Positions 1 through 5,867 of a DNA stretch of 7,481 nt are shown here, piece after piece; within the stretch, counting starts at the first letter, position 1; each line of letters begins with the position of its first letter. The notes beneath the pieces are model-generated. The model was not told the origin of the DNA and ran no database searches. It saw nothing but the letters and a program-made list of their open reading frames with translations. A program made the translations under genes and the position numbers. This DNA is from Clostridiaceae bacterium (GTDB lineage: Bacteria; Bacillota; Clostridia; Acetivibrionales; DTU013): positions 1 through 7,481 of the forward strand of contig JAAZKL010000349.1 in NCBI GenBank assembly GCA_012799845.1, given 5' to 3'.

Positions 1-1
1 G

Positions 2-553
2 CCGGAGCGGCGGATCGACCAGTATCCCCACGAGTTTTCCGGCGGCATGCGTCAACGGGCGATGATCGCCATGGCCCTGTCGAGCAATCCGCGGCTGTTG
101 ATCGCCGACGAACCGACCACGGCCCTGGACGTGACGATCCAGGCCCAAATCCTCGACCTCCTTCGCGCGCTGCAGGCCGACGTGGGCATGTCGATCCTGA
201 TCATCACCCACGACCTGGGCATCATCGCCGAGATGGCCGACGACGTGGCCGTGATGTACGCCTCGAAGGTCGTCGAATACGCCCCGGTCCAAGAGCTGTT
301 CTCCAGTCCATTGCATCCGTATACCCACGGGCTGTTCAAGTCGCGGCCCGAGGTGGGCAAGTCCAAGAGCGAAAAGCTCTACGCGATTACCGGCATGGTG
401 CCCAGCCCGCTGCGATTTCCGCCGGGCTGCAAGTTTCACCCCCGCTGCCCTTACCAGCAGGCGAAATGCCAGGCTGAAGAACCCGAACTGCGCGAGATCC
501 GGCCGGGCCACCTGGTCCGCTGCCATTTTGCCGGCGAGTTGAACTATGAATGA
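2..553 (+). CDS. oppD: Oligopeptide ABC transporter ATPase OppD/DppD, 3' part (5' end outside window)
   Basis: This is the C-terminal ~183 residues of a peptide-importer ATPase, which powers uptake of di- or oligopeptides as a heterodimer with OppF at the inner face of the membrane. The frame is open from base 2, so the ATG at 47 is internal: it is the Met of the ABC signature FSGGMRQR. Then follow Walker B (LLIADEP), the D-loop (TALD), the switch histidine (ITHD) and the oligopeptide-family C-terminal extension. That extension contains PLHPYTHGL, GMVPSPL and four cysteines (GCKFHPRCPY, then KC and RC), which in DppD/DppF relatives are reported to hold an iron-sulfur cluster. Walker A lies upstream of the window. 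The stop overlaps the start of oppF by 8 bases (ATGAATGA), implying translational coupling. The DNA is about 68% GC with no ATA or AGG codons, unlike everything after position ~780. OppD versus DppD cannot be decided from this fragment. Confidence 0.95.
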   Translation, partial: PERRIDQYPHEFSGGMRQRAMIAMALSSNPRLLIADEPTTALDVTIQAQILDLLRALQADVGMSILIITHDLGIIAEMADDVAVMYASKVVEYAPVQELFSSPLHPYTHGLFKSRPEVGKSKSEKLYAITGMVPSPLRFPPGCKFHPRCPYQQAKCQAEEPELREIRPGHLVRCHFAGELNYE

Positions 554-1565
554 CGTGGCGACGATGGAACGAGAAACGAACAAGGCTTCCGACCACGTGC
601 TGTTGGACGTGGCCCACCTGAAAAAATACTTCCCCATCCGCCGCGGCCTCATGTCGCGCGTGGTCGGGCACGTCAAGGCGGTCGACGACATCAGCTTCCA
701 GATCCGCGAAGGCGAGACCCTGGGCCTGGTCGGCGAGAGCGGCTGCGGAAAGACGACCACCGGGCGTACGGTCCTCAGGCTCTACGAGCCGACAGGAGGC
801 CAGATCATTTATGACGGAGCCGACATCACAAAAGCAGACATGATGCCATACCGCCGCAAAATGCAGATAGTCTTCCAGGATCCTTACGCAAGCCTCGATC
901 CCAGGATGACCGTGGGCGATATAGTCGGTGAAGCCATCGACATCCACAGGCTGGCGGCGAACAAGCAGGAAAGGAAAGAAAGGATATATACGATGCTGGA
1001 GCGGGTCGGCCTGAACAGCGAACACGCCAATCGTTATTCGCACGAGTTTTCCGGAGGGCAGCGCCAGCGTATCGGCATTGCCCGCGCCCTTGCGGTGGAC
1101 CCCGAATTCATCGTATGCGACGAGCCGATCTCGGCCCTGGACGTTTCGATACAGGCGCAGGTCATCAACATGTTTGAGGAACTCCAGGAAGATCTGGGGC
1201 TGACGTATCTTTTCATCGCGCATGACCTCAATGTTGTCAGGCATATCAGCAGCAGGATCGGCGTCATGTACCTCGGCAAACTTGTGGAACTGTCTGGCAG
1301 TTATGAACTGACTTTCCACAGTCTGCATCCGTACACAAGATCGCTCATTTCTGCCATCCCGATACCGGACCCTGTCGAGAGCCGCAGCAAAAAGAGGATA
1401 GTACTGGAGGGAGACGTGCCCAGTCCGCTGGATCCGCCGTCAGGATGCAGGTTCAGGACCAGGTGTCCCTATGCTGATGAGATCTGTGCGGAACAGGAGC
1501 CTGAATTCAGGGAAGTATCAAAAGGGCACTATGTTGCCTGCCATCATGTCGACAGAATCAACTGA
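546..1565 (+). CDS. oppF: Oligopeptide ABC transporter ATPase OppF/DppF
   Basis: This is the second ATPase subunit of the peptide importer, 339 residues, a normal family length. Visible motifs are Walker A GESGCGKTT (about residues 63-71), Q-loop Q111 in VFQDPYASLDPR, signature FSGGQRQR (168-175), Walker B IVCDEP (189-194), the D-loop SALD, and H-loop His226 (IAHD). The C-terminal oligopeptide domain has SLHPYTRSL, GDVPSPL and four cysteines (C301, C307, C314, C332), the likely metal-cluster ligands. The ATG at 546 overlaps the oppD stop and gives the family's usual N-terminal extension ending in LKKYFPIRRG. The gene is intact, but its composition changes within it. Codons 1-77 are GC-rich (CGC/CGG arginine, ATC isoleucine), while from codon 78 (position 777) AGG, ATA, ACA and GGA appear and GC falls to ~50%. 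The two halves may come from different genomes, by assembly error or recombination. Function is certain; the exact peptide specificity is not. Confidence 0.96.
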   Translation: MNDVATMERETNKASDHVLLDVAHLKKYFPIRRGLMSRVVGHVKAVDDISFQIREGETLGLVGESGCGKTTTGRTVLRLYEPTGGQIIYDGADITKADMMPYRRKMQIVFQDPYASLDPRMTVGDIVGEAIDIHRLAANKQERKERIYTMLERVGLNSEHANRYSHEFSGGQRQRIGIARALAVDPEFIVCDEPISALDVSIQAQVINMFEELQEDLGLTYLFIAHDLNVVRHISSRIGVMYLGKLVELSGSYELTFHSLHPYTRSLISAIPIPDPVESRSKKRIVLEGDVPSPLDPPSGCRFRTRCPYADEICAEQEPEFREVSKGHYVACHHVDRIN

Positions 1566-1595
1566 TACTGAAAAAATTTGTTTAAATGCTGATGT

Positions 1596-1642
1596 TCAGG
1601 GGGAATATAACTGATGTGATTCAGATGTTATATGATCCCTGA
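1596..1642. repeat. Interrupted inverted repeat between oppF and oppA
   Basis: The left arm is TCAGGG (1596-1601), three bases, then ATATAAC (1605-1611). The right arm is GTTATAT (1627-1633), three bases, then CCCTGA (1637-1642). Thirteen of sixteen arm positions pair, around a 15-base loop that itself contains CTGA/TCAG. It begins 31 bases after the oppF stop. No strong T-run follows directly (TTTT starts about 9 bases later), so a weak terminator, an mRNA-processing hairpin or a regulator binding site are all possible. It may let oppA be expressed at a different level from oppDF. Confidence 0.55.
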
Positions 1643-1662
1643 ATTCTGCATTTTAATAAAAA

Positions 1663-1678
1663 CAGTACATACGTACTG
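1663..1678. promoter_or_regulatory. Palindrome CAGTAC-N4-GTACTG, candidate operator of oppA
   Basis: Two perfect 6-base arms (CAGTAC and GTACTG) flank ATAC, 26 bases upstream of the oppA start codon and just before the AGGAGG ribosome binding site (1692-1697, 7-base spacing to ATG). The placement is typical of a repressor site near the transcription start. The AGTAC core recurs in the spacer in front of the LexA-like regulator (4117-4137). Binding by that regulator is inference only. Confidence 0.45.
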
Positions 1679-1704
1679 AAATCAAAACAATAGGAGGAAT
1701 ATTT

Positions 1705-3294
1705 ATGAAACGGAAAGTAGCACTACTTATGTCGCTGATTCTCGTGTTCAGCATGGTCCTGACAGCATGTTCCGGCGCCAAAAAACCGGATATGCTCGTA
1801 GTCCATGTCGGACCGGATCCTGACACCATCGACCCGGCTCTGAACTCTGCAGTTGACGGCGCAACACTGATCTCACATGCATTCGAAGGCCTGATGATCC
1901 TCGATAAGGACGGAGTACCCAGGGAGGGTCAGGCAAAAAGCTACAAAGTCAGCGATGACGGAACGACCTATACGTTCACTCTGCGCGACGGACTTAAATG
2001 GAGCGACGGCCAGCCGATCAAGGCAAGCGATTTCGTTTATGCCTGGAACCGTGCGATAGCTCCTGAAACGGCAGCCGACTACGAATACATTTTTGATATT
2101 ATCGAAGGCTATGATGAAGGGAAACTGAATGTGACAGCTCCCGACGACAAGACTCTCGTCGTCAAGCTGAAGGCTCCCGTTCCGTATTTCCTGGAGCTCT
2201 GCGCGTTCCCGACCTTTTTCCCGGTTCGCCAGGACATAATCGAACAGTACGATGAGGCATGGGCGGTGGAACCTGCTTCCTATATCGGAAACGGACCGTA
2301 CAAGATGACCGAATGGGTGCCCGGGTCCCACATGATTTTTGCCAGGAACGAAAATTACTGGAACTACGGAGCGCTTGGTCCGGATAAGATCAAGTTCGTC
2401 CTGATGGAAGACGACAATGCGGTAAAGAGCGCATTTGAAAATGGTGAAATACTGTTTGCGGATGCATGGCCGAACGACGAGATCGACGCCTGGAGAGACA
2501 AACCGGAATTCCACATCGAAGGCCAGCTTGGAACATACTATGTTTCGTTCAATGTAACGAAGCCACCGCTTGACAATCCGAAGGTCCGCAAGGCCCTGAC
2601 GCTTGCCGTAGACCGTCAGTGGATCTGCGAGAACATAGGCAAAGCCGGACAGCAGCCTGCAGGCGCATACGTTCCGACAGGACTGTCTGATGCAGATCCG
2701 ACGAAAGAATTCCGTGAAGTAGGCGGCGATTACTACGATCCTTCAGGTGCAGCATATGAAAAGAACCTGGAAGAAGCAAAGAAGCTGCTGGCTGAAGCCG
2801 GATACCCGAACGGAGAAGGGTTCCCGACCCTGACATACATCTACAATGAGGGCACAGGCCATCAGATGATAGGTGAAGCTCTGCAGGATATGTGGAAGAA
2901 GATCGGCGTAAATGTCACACTGGAATCACAGGAGTGGAACACATTCCTCAACACCCGTAAGAACGGCGATTACTACATCGCACGTAACGGATGGCTGGCT
3001 GACTACAATGACCCGATAACGTTCCTCGACATGTGGGTAACGGGCGGCGGCAACAATGATGCACAGTGGAGCAATGAGGAATATGACGCGCTGATTACAA
3101 AGATCAAGACCGAAACCGATGCGAAAGAACGCTTTAAAATGATGCATCAGGCTGAAGACATAATCTTCGCCGAGAGCATGCTTTGCCCGATCTACTACTA
3201 TGTCGACATATATCTGCTCAACCAGAAAGTTGAAGACTTCTACGCTTCACCGCTTGGAATCAAGTACTTCATGTATGCGAAAGTGAAAGAATAA
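1705..3294 (+). CDS. oppA: Peptide ABC transporter substrate-binding lipoprotein (SBP family 5)
   Basis: This is the extracellular peptide receptor of the importer, 529 residues. It starts with a lipoprotein signal: basic MKRK, a hydrophobic stretch and lipobox LTAC with Cys22 as the predicted lipidated residue, anchoring it on the outer face of the cytoplasmic membrane. The family-5 fold is seen in DPDTIDPALNSAVDGATL near the N-terminus, the SDDGTTYTFTLRDGLKWSDG segment, the NGPYKMTEW region, DNPKVRKALTLAVDR mid-protein and the C-terminal WLADYNDPITFLDMW. The start is fixed by a perfect AGGAGG seven bases upstream. It is separated from oppF by 139 bases with two inverted repeats, so it probably has its own control in addition to read-through, which fits the excess of binding protein such systems need. 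Two hairpins follow the stop. Next door lies a cyanophycin operon, so import of Asp- or Arg-containing peptides is an attractive but untested role. Confidence 0.94.
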   Translation: MKRKVALLMSLILVFSMVLTACSGAKKPDMLVVHVGPDPDTIDPALNSAVDGATLISHAFEGLMILDKDGVPREGQAKSYKVSDDGTTYTFTLRDGLKWSDGQPIKASDFVYAWNRAIAPETAADYEYIFDIIEGYDEGKLNVTAPDDKTLVVKLKAPVPYFLELCAFPTFFPVRQDIIEQYDEAWAVEPASYIGNGPYKMTEWVPGSHMIFARNENYWNYGALGPDKIKFVLMEDDNAVKSAFENGEILFADAWPNDEIDAWRDKPEFHIEGQLGTYYVSFNVTKPPLDNPKVRKALTLAVDRQWICENIGKAGQQPAGAYVPTGLSDADPTKEFREVGGDYYDPSGAAYEKNLEEAKKLLAEAGYPNGEGFPTLTYIYNEGTGHQMIGEALQDMWKKIGVNVTLESQEWNTFLNTRKNGDYYIARNGWLADYNDPITFLDMWVTGGGNNDAQWSNEEYDALITKIKTETDAKERFKMMHQAEDIIFAESMLCPIYYYVDIYLLNQKVEDFYASPLGIKYFMYAKVKE

Positions 3295-3320
3295 GCGCAG
3301 ATATGGCCACATAAGGTAAA

Positions 3321-3356
3321 AAAAGACCGGCTCGTGTGAGCCGGTCTCGGTCTTTT
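3321..3356 (+). terminator. Rho-independent terminator of oppA
   Basis: A perfect 10-base stem AGACCGGCTC (3324-3333) / GAGCCGGTCT (3338-3347) with loop GTGT starts about 30 bases after the oppA stop. Because CGGTCT is repeated, an alternative outer pairing AAAAGACCG (3321-3329) / CGGTCTTTT (3348-3356) is also possible. The T-run is short (TCTTTTC), but the stem is very GC-rich and preceded by seven A residues. Confidence 0.8.
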
Positions 3357-3362
3357 CAGCGA

Positions 3363-3395
3363 AAATAAAAAGGGTGCCTGGCACCCTTTTTATTT
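3363..3395. terminator. Bidirectional terminator between oppA and the LexA-like gene
   Basis: Sixteen-base arms, beginning AAATAAAAAGGG at 3363 and ending in CCCTTTTTATTT at 3395, are perfectly complementary around one central base (3379). The folded core is GGGTGC with a three-base loop. Each strand ends in a T-rich tract, so it can stop transcription from oppA (plus strand) and from the convergent LexA-like gene, whose stop codon at 3398-3400 lies two bases away. The core GGTGCCTGGCACC resembles small dispersed REP-like palindromes, but only one copy is present here. Confidence 0.85.
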
Positions 3396-3397
3396 GA

Positions 3398-4033
3398 TCA
3401 AAACCTTGTATATCTTCCTTCCACTCTTCCGATTATGGTGACCTCATCAGGTTTGAAGTTTTCCCTGTCGATCACCTTGGAGTCGGCTTTGAGAGTAATG
3501 GTTCCGTCGCTTTCGGGATAGTACTTCCTCAGAAGCGAAATCGTTTCATAAAAAGCAAGTACTATATCGCCGGGTTTCAACTCGGCATTCCTGTTGACCA
3601 GGACGATATCATCGGCGCCGAAACCGCTTTCGGCCAGCCCGTCAGCCGGACAGTCGGAGACGAGATAATCGCCGTCCTCCTGCAATACCTGCGGAGAAAA
3701 GGGATGGTATAACTCGATGTTATAGATATTTGTCAAATCATTCAGGTTCCGCTTGCTGATTTTTTTGATCTTTGGTACAAAAACCGGTTTGCTGTACAGT
3801 TGATCATCCGGAGAAACGAGCTGTATAGACCTGGCTGCGCCAAGCTGCCTTTTGATGACTCCCTTCTGCTCCAGCCTGTTCAGTATACCCTGTACTGCTC
3901 CGGGAGTCTTCTCGCCGACCAGTTCACCTATTTCGCGTACTGTTGGAGGTATGCCATGTGTCTTTATATATGATTCGATCACCATGTATACCTTTTTCTG
4001 TTTAGCTGTAAGACTGCTGTAATTTGATGCCAT
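3398..4033 (-). CDS. LexA-family transcriptional regulator, apparently without self-cleavage residues
   Basis: The protein has 211 residues. Residues 7-72 match the LexA winged-helix domain closely: LTAKQKKVYMVIESYI, HGIPPTVREIGELVG, the recognition-helix region TPGAVQGILNRLEQKG, and KGVIKRQLGAARSIQL. Residues 82-211 align with the S24/LexA C-terminal fold (LKPGDIVLAFYETISLL, then VTIIGRVEGRY near the end). The residues that make LexA a self-cleaving protease are missing in my hand alignment. The Ala-Gly cleavage pair is replaced by a KIKKISKR stretch (88-95), catalytic Ser of GMSM by Pro129 (SDCPA), and catalytic Lys of VKRL by Leu168. It would therefore repress or activate without RecA-driven cleavage, perhaps sensing a ligand through the degenerate domain. 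The ATG at 4033 is preceded by AAGGGTG on the minus strand. It is divergent from the cyanophycin operon, which suggests local regulation. The family is certain; loss of proteolysis is likely; the target is inferred. Confidence 0.9.
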   Translation of the reverse strand: MASNYSSLTAKQKKVYMVIESYIKTHGIPPTVREIGELVGEKTPGAVQGILNRLEQKGVIKRQLGAARSIQLVSPDDQLYSKPVFVPKIKKISKRNLNDLTNIYNIELYHPFSPQVLQEDGDYLVSDCPADGLAESGFGADDIVLVNRNAELKPGDIVLAFYETISLLRKYYPESDGTITLKADSKVIDRENFKPDEVTIIGRVEGRYTRF

Positions 4034-4116
4034 TTTATCACCCTTTGTACTTGTTACTTTACATAACTCAAAAAACAGTGTACCAGAATAATTTTAAATA
4101 ATCAAATCAAATTCTT

Positions 4117-4137
4117 ACAGTACTGTTAAATAAGTAC
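4117..4137. promoter_or_regulatory. AGTAC operator-like pair with palindrome ACAGTACTGT
   Basis: ACAGTACTGT (4117-4126) is a perfect 10-base palindrome, nearly extended to TTACAGTACTGTTAA. A second AGTAC lies 14 bases on (4133-4137), directly beside a TATAAT box. In the direction of the LexA-like gene these sites would sit at or just after the transcription start, as expected for autorepression. For iadA they would sit at the -35/-10 region. The same CAGTAC/GTACTG arms form the palindrome upstream of oppA. Confidence 0.45.
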
Positions 4138-4166
4138 ATTATAATGTTTTTACATTGAAATTTAAC
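4138..4166 (-). promoter_or_regulatory. Candidate promoter of the LexA-like gene
   Basis: On the minus strand a perfect TATAAT (4143 to 4138) is preceded at 17 bases by GTTAAA (4166 to 4161). The -35 is weak, and TTGTTA (4168 to 4163) at 19 bases is an alternative. The predicted start near 4131 leaves a leader of about 100 bases. In such AT-rich DNA chance matches are common. Confidence 0.35.
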
Positions 4167-4241
4167 AATTCTTTAATACTTTTTTAATATGTTTGTAAAA
4201 AACGGCACATGAATACAGGCCGATCGAACGGAAAAAATAAT

Positions 4242-4266
4242 ATATCGCTGGATTTATCAGCGATAT
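4242..4266. repeat. Inverted repeat in the iadA leader
   Basis: Perfect 9-base arms ATATCGCTG (4242-4250) and CAGCGATAT (4258-4266) flank a 7-base loop, ending 24 bases before the iadA ATG and just before the weak AAGGGA ribosome binding site (4275-4280). No T-run follows, so it is not a normal terminator. It may be an operator for a dimeric regulator or a 5' mRNA hairpin. Confidence 0.5.
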
Positions 4267-4290
4267 CCTGAAGAAAGGGAAAGCAGGTAT

Positions 4291-5418
4291 ATGTTTAGGG
4301 TCCTGAAAAACGTCGAACTGTATGCGCCGGAATATATGGGGTTTAAAGATATTCTGACGGCATACGGGAAAATCGCTCTGATATCCGACAGAATAGGATC
4401 AATGCCGATGCTGCAGGCGGAAGTGACCGACTGTGGCGGGATGATCGCAATGCCCGGACTGGTCGATCAGCATGTCCATATAACAGGCGGCGGAGGGGAA
4501 CAGGGACCCGGAAGCATGATAGAGCCGATAGGCTCCGATGAACTGGTGATGGCGGGGATCACCACGGTGGTCGGCGTACTCGGCTGCGACGGCGTGGGCA
4601 GGAACATGCAGGGCCTGCTTATGAAAGCGAAGGCGCTGGAAACCAGCGGCCTCACCGCGTTCATATACACGGGCAATTATGGCATACCGCCTGTCACCAT
4701 AACCGGAAGGGTGCTGACGGACCTGGTGATGATCGACAAGGTCATAGGCGCAGGCGAGATCGCCATATCAGATCACAGGTCCGCATATCCGACGCAAAAT
4801 GACCTGGCAAAGCTGGCTTATGAAGTCATAACAGGAGGGATGATCGGCGGGAAAGCCGGAGTAATACATCTGCACGTGGGAGATGGCAGGGACGGGCTCA
4901 GGCCGCTTACGGAACTTCTGGAATCGACTGATTTTCCCATATCCATGTTCGTTCCTACCCATCTGAACAGAAACAGGGCTCTGTTCGATCAGACGGTCCG
5001 CTATCACAAAACCGGCGGAACGATCGACCTGACCGCCGGCGAAGAAACAGAGGAATGGATCGGAGTTCCGCAGTGCCTTGCCAGGCTCGTTGAAGCCGGA
5101 AACGGGCTCGACAGGGTGACGGTGTCGTCCGATGGGAACGGAAGCGGCGCCGGCGGACCTGGAAAAGGAGCCGGAAGCGTGATGTCACTTTTCAGCGATT
5201 TCAGGTCTGCAGTCGTTGACCACAGGCTGCCCCTGGAATCCGTACTCAGGACTGTTACGGAGAACCCGGCAAAGACATTGAAGCTGTATCCCAGGAAAGG
5301 GAAGATAGCCGTTGGCAGCGACGCCGATATACTCCTGGCGGACAGGGCGGGATTTGCACCCAAAATGCTGCTGGCAGGAGGCTGCCTGTTGATGTGGGAC
5401 GGAAAACCGGTACGCTGA
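4291..5418 (+). CDS. iadA: Isoaspartyl (beta-aspartyl) dipeptidase
   Basis: This cytoplasmic amidohydrolase splits beta-aspartyl dipeptides. In this operon it would turn beta-Asp-Arg, the cyanophycinase product, into free Asp and Arg. It has 375 residues, slightly shorter than E. coli IadA (390), and is co-linear with it. Metal and substrate residues are visible: QHVH (H61, H63), Tyr130 in TGNYGIPP, ISDHRS with R163, LHVGDG (H195), PTHLNRN (H224) and SSDGNGS (D281). At the position of the carboxylated bridging lysine of E. coli IadA (VKCAISDHRS) this protein has Glu156 (AGEIAISDHRS); a glutamate can bridge the two metals in related amidohydrolases. The start has a weak ribosome binding site (AAGGGA, 10-base spacing), but the N-terminus aligns well (LKNVELYAPE). 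It is the first gene of the operon and divergent from the LexA-like regulator. Confidence 0.94.
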   Translation: MFRVLKNVELYAPEYMGFKDILTAYGKIALISDRIGSMPMLQAEVTDCGGMIAMPGLVDQHVHITGGGGEQGPGSMIEPIGSDELVMAGITTVVGVLGCDGVGRNMQGLLMKAKALETSGLTAFIYTGNYGIPPVTITGRVLTDLVMIDKVIGAGEIAISDHRSAYPTQNDLAKLAYEVITGGMIGGKAGVIHLHVGDGRDGLRPLTELLESTDFPISMFVPTHLNRNRALFDQTVRYHKTGGTIDLTAGEETEEWIGVPQCLARLVEAGNGLDRVTVSSDGNGSGAGGPGKGAGSVMSLFSDFRSAVVDHRLPLESVLRTVTENPAKTLKLYPRKGKIAVGSDADILLADRAGFAPKMLLAGGCLLMWDGKPVR

Positions 5419-5494
5419 TGTGGCGACAAATATTTACACTAAAATAATGAATATATAGAAACCCAGTATAAAAGAATAATATCGAGGTGATCTG

Positions 5495-5770
5495 ATGGAC
5501 AAAGTGGTCCGGATCGGCAGGCCGGGAGGGGCTTTGCCGAAAGCGGGCATCATACTGTGTACGGCTGCGGGATGGGCAGCAGCGGTCGCTTCCCTGGTTA
5601 GATTCCCGTATATCTTCGGAGCGGCGGCTATCATACTCGGCATAAGGCTGAGCAGAGGAGGAAGCAGGACGGGGATGCCCCTTGTCGCGGCGAGCATGCT
5701 GCTTATGGCGGCTGGTCTGGTATTCAGCGATACGCTGTATGAATATCTGAAAAATATAGCCGGCGTCTGA
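5495..5770 (+). CDS. Small hydrophobic membrane protein of unknown function
   Basis: I do not recognise this 91-residue protein. It has a short basic N-terminus (MDKVVRIGRPGG, K16), then hydrophobic stretches at about 17-34, 38-51 and 60-77 separated by short basic turns (R36, RLSRGGSRTG), and a charged tail DTLYEYLKN. This suggests two or three membrane segments. The start is well supported: GAGGTGATC (5484-5492) matches the 16S anti-Shine-Dalgarno region with about 7 bases from the GAGG core to ATG. The 76-base spacer after iadA is AT-rich with TTTACA (5433) and TATA-like boxes at poor spacing, so an internal promoter is possible but not shown. It lies between the dipeptidase and cyanophycinase genes in the same direction. 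Export or import of Asp, Arg or dipeptides, or granule-membrane attachment, are guesses. Codon use (AGG, ATA, GGA) matches its neighbours, which supports a real gene. Confidence 0.72.
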   Translation: MDKVVRIGRPGGALPKAGIILCTAAGWAAAVASLVRFPYIFGAAAIILGIRLSRGGSRTGMPLVAASMLLMAAGLVFSDTLYEYLKNIAGV

Positions 5771-5790
5771 TCAAACATGCTGATGCCGGC
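5759..5790. repeat. GC-rich hairpin at the end of the 91-residue ORF
   Basis: GCCGGCGTC (5759-5767) can pair with GATGCCGGC (5782-5790), nine pairs including one G-T, around a 14-base loop containing the ORF's stop codon. GCCGGCGTC is also repeated directly at 5785-5793. No T-run follows, so it is more likely an attenuating or mRNA-stabilising hairpin in the operon than a full terminator. Confidence 0.45.
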
Positions 5791-5825
5791 GTCATTATCC
5801 GGGATCGGGCTGTATATACGGCTCG

Positions 5826-5841
5826 TGTACGATTCTGTACG
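5826..5841 (+). promoter_or_regulatory. Direct repeat TGTACG-N4-TGTACG upstream of cphB
   Basis: Two TGTACG copies (5826-5831, 5836-5841) are spaced exactly 10 bases apart, one helical turn, in the short spacer before cphB. They share the GTAC core with the motifs near the regulator and oppA, but differ in arrangement. This is a possible internal control site; chance is not excluded. Confidence 0.3.
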
Positions 5842-5867
5842 GACCCGCCAGGGAGACGGTGAATTCA

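Larger units (their letters stand above)
4034..4290. promoter_or_regulatory. Divergent AT-rich regulatory spacer between the LexA-like gene and iadA
   Basis: This 257-base non-coding spacer holds the promoters of both flanking genes. It is strongly AT-rich compared with the genes. GTAC occurs four times within 91 bases (4047, 4080, 4120, 4134). The part nearer iadA carries T-rich runs (4147-4195), several weak -10-like TAATAT/TAATAC matches, and an inverted repeat close to the iadA start. A plus-strand TATAAT (4140-4145) is also available to iadA, but has no convincing -35 at normal spacing. Confidence 0.7.

Noticed and set aside
47..553. ATG at 47 as the start of the first gene
   Set aside because: The frame is open upstream to base 2, and the residues before it (PHEFSGG) are the conserved start of the ABC signature, so the gene simply begins outside the window.
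387..1328. 313-codon open frame on the minus strand
   Set aside because: It lies wholly opposite oppD/oppF, whose ABC motifs are unmistakable. The translation shows no family pattern, and long antisense frames are expected in GC-rich coding DNA.
1873..2514. 213-codon open frame on the minus strand
   Set aside because: It is antisense to the clearly conserved oppA; no ribosome binding site or recognisable domain.
3398..4033. Ordinary SOS regulator LexA
   Set aside because: Cleavage site and catalytic Ser/Lys positions appear substituted, and the genomic context is storage metabolism rather than DNA repair.
5859..5861. GTG start for cphB
   Set aside because: The GGGAGA ribosome binding site would be only two or three bases away; the ATG at 5868 gives better spacing and a normal N-terminus.
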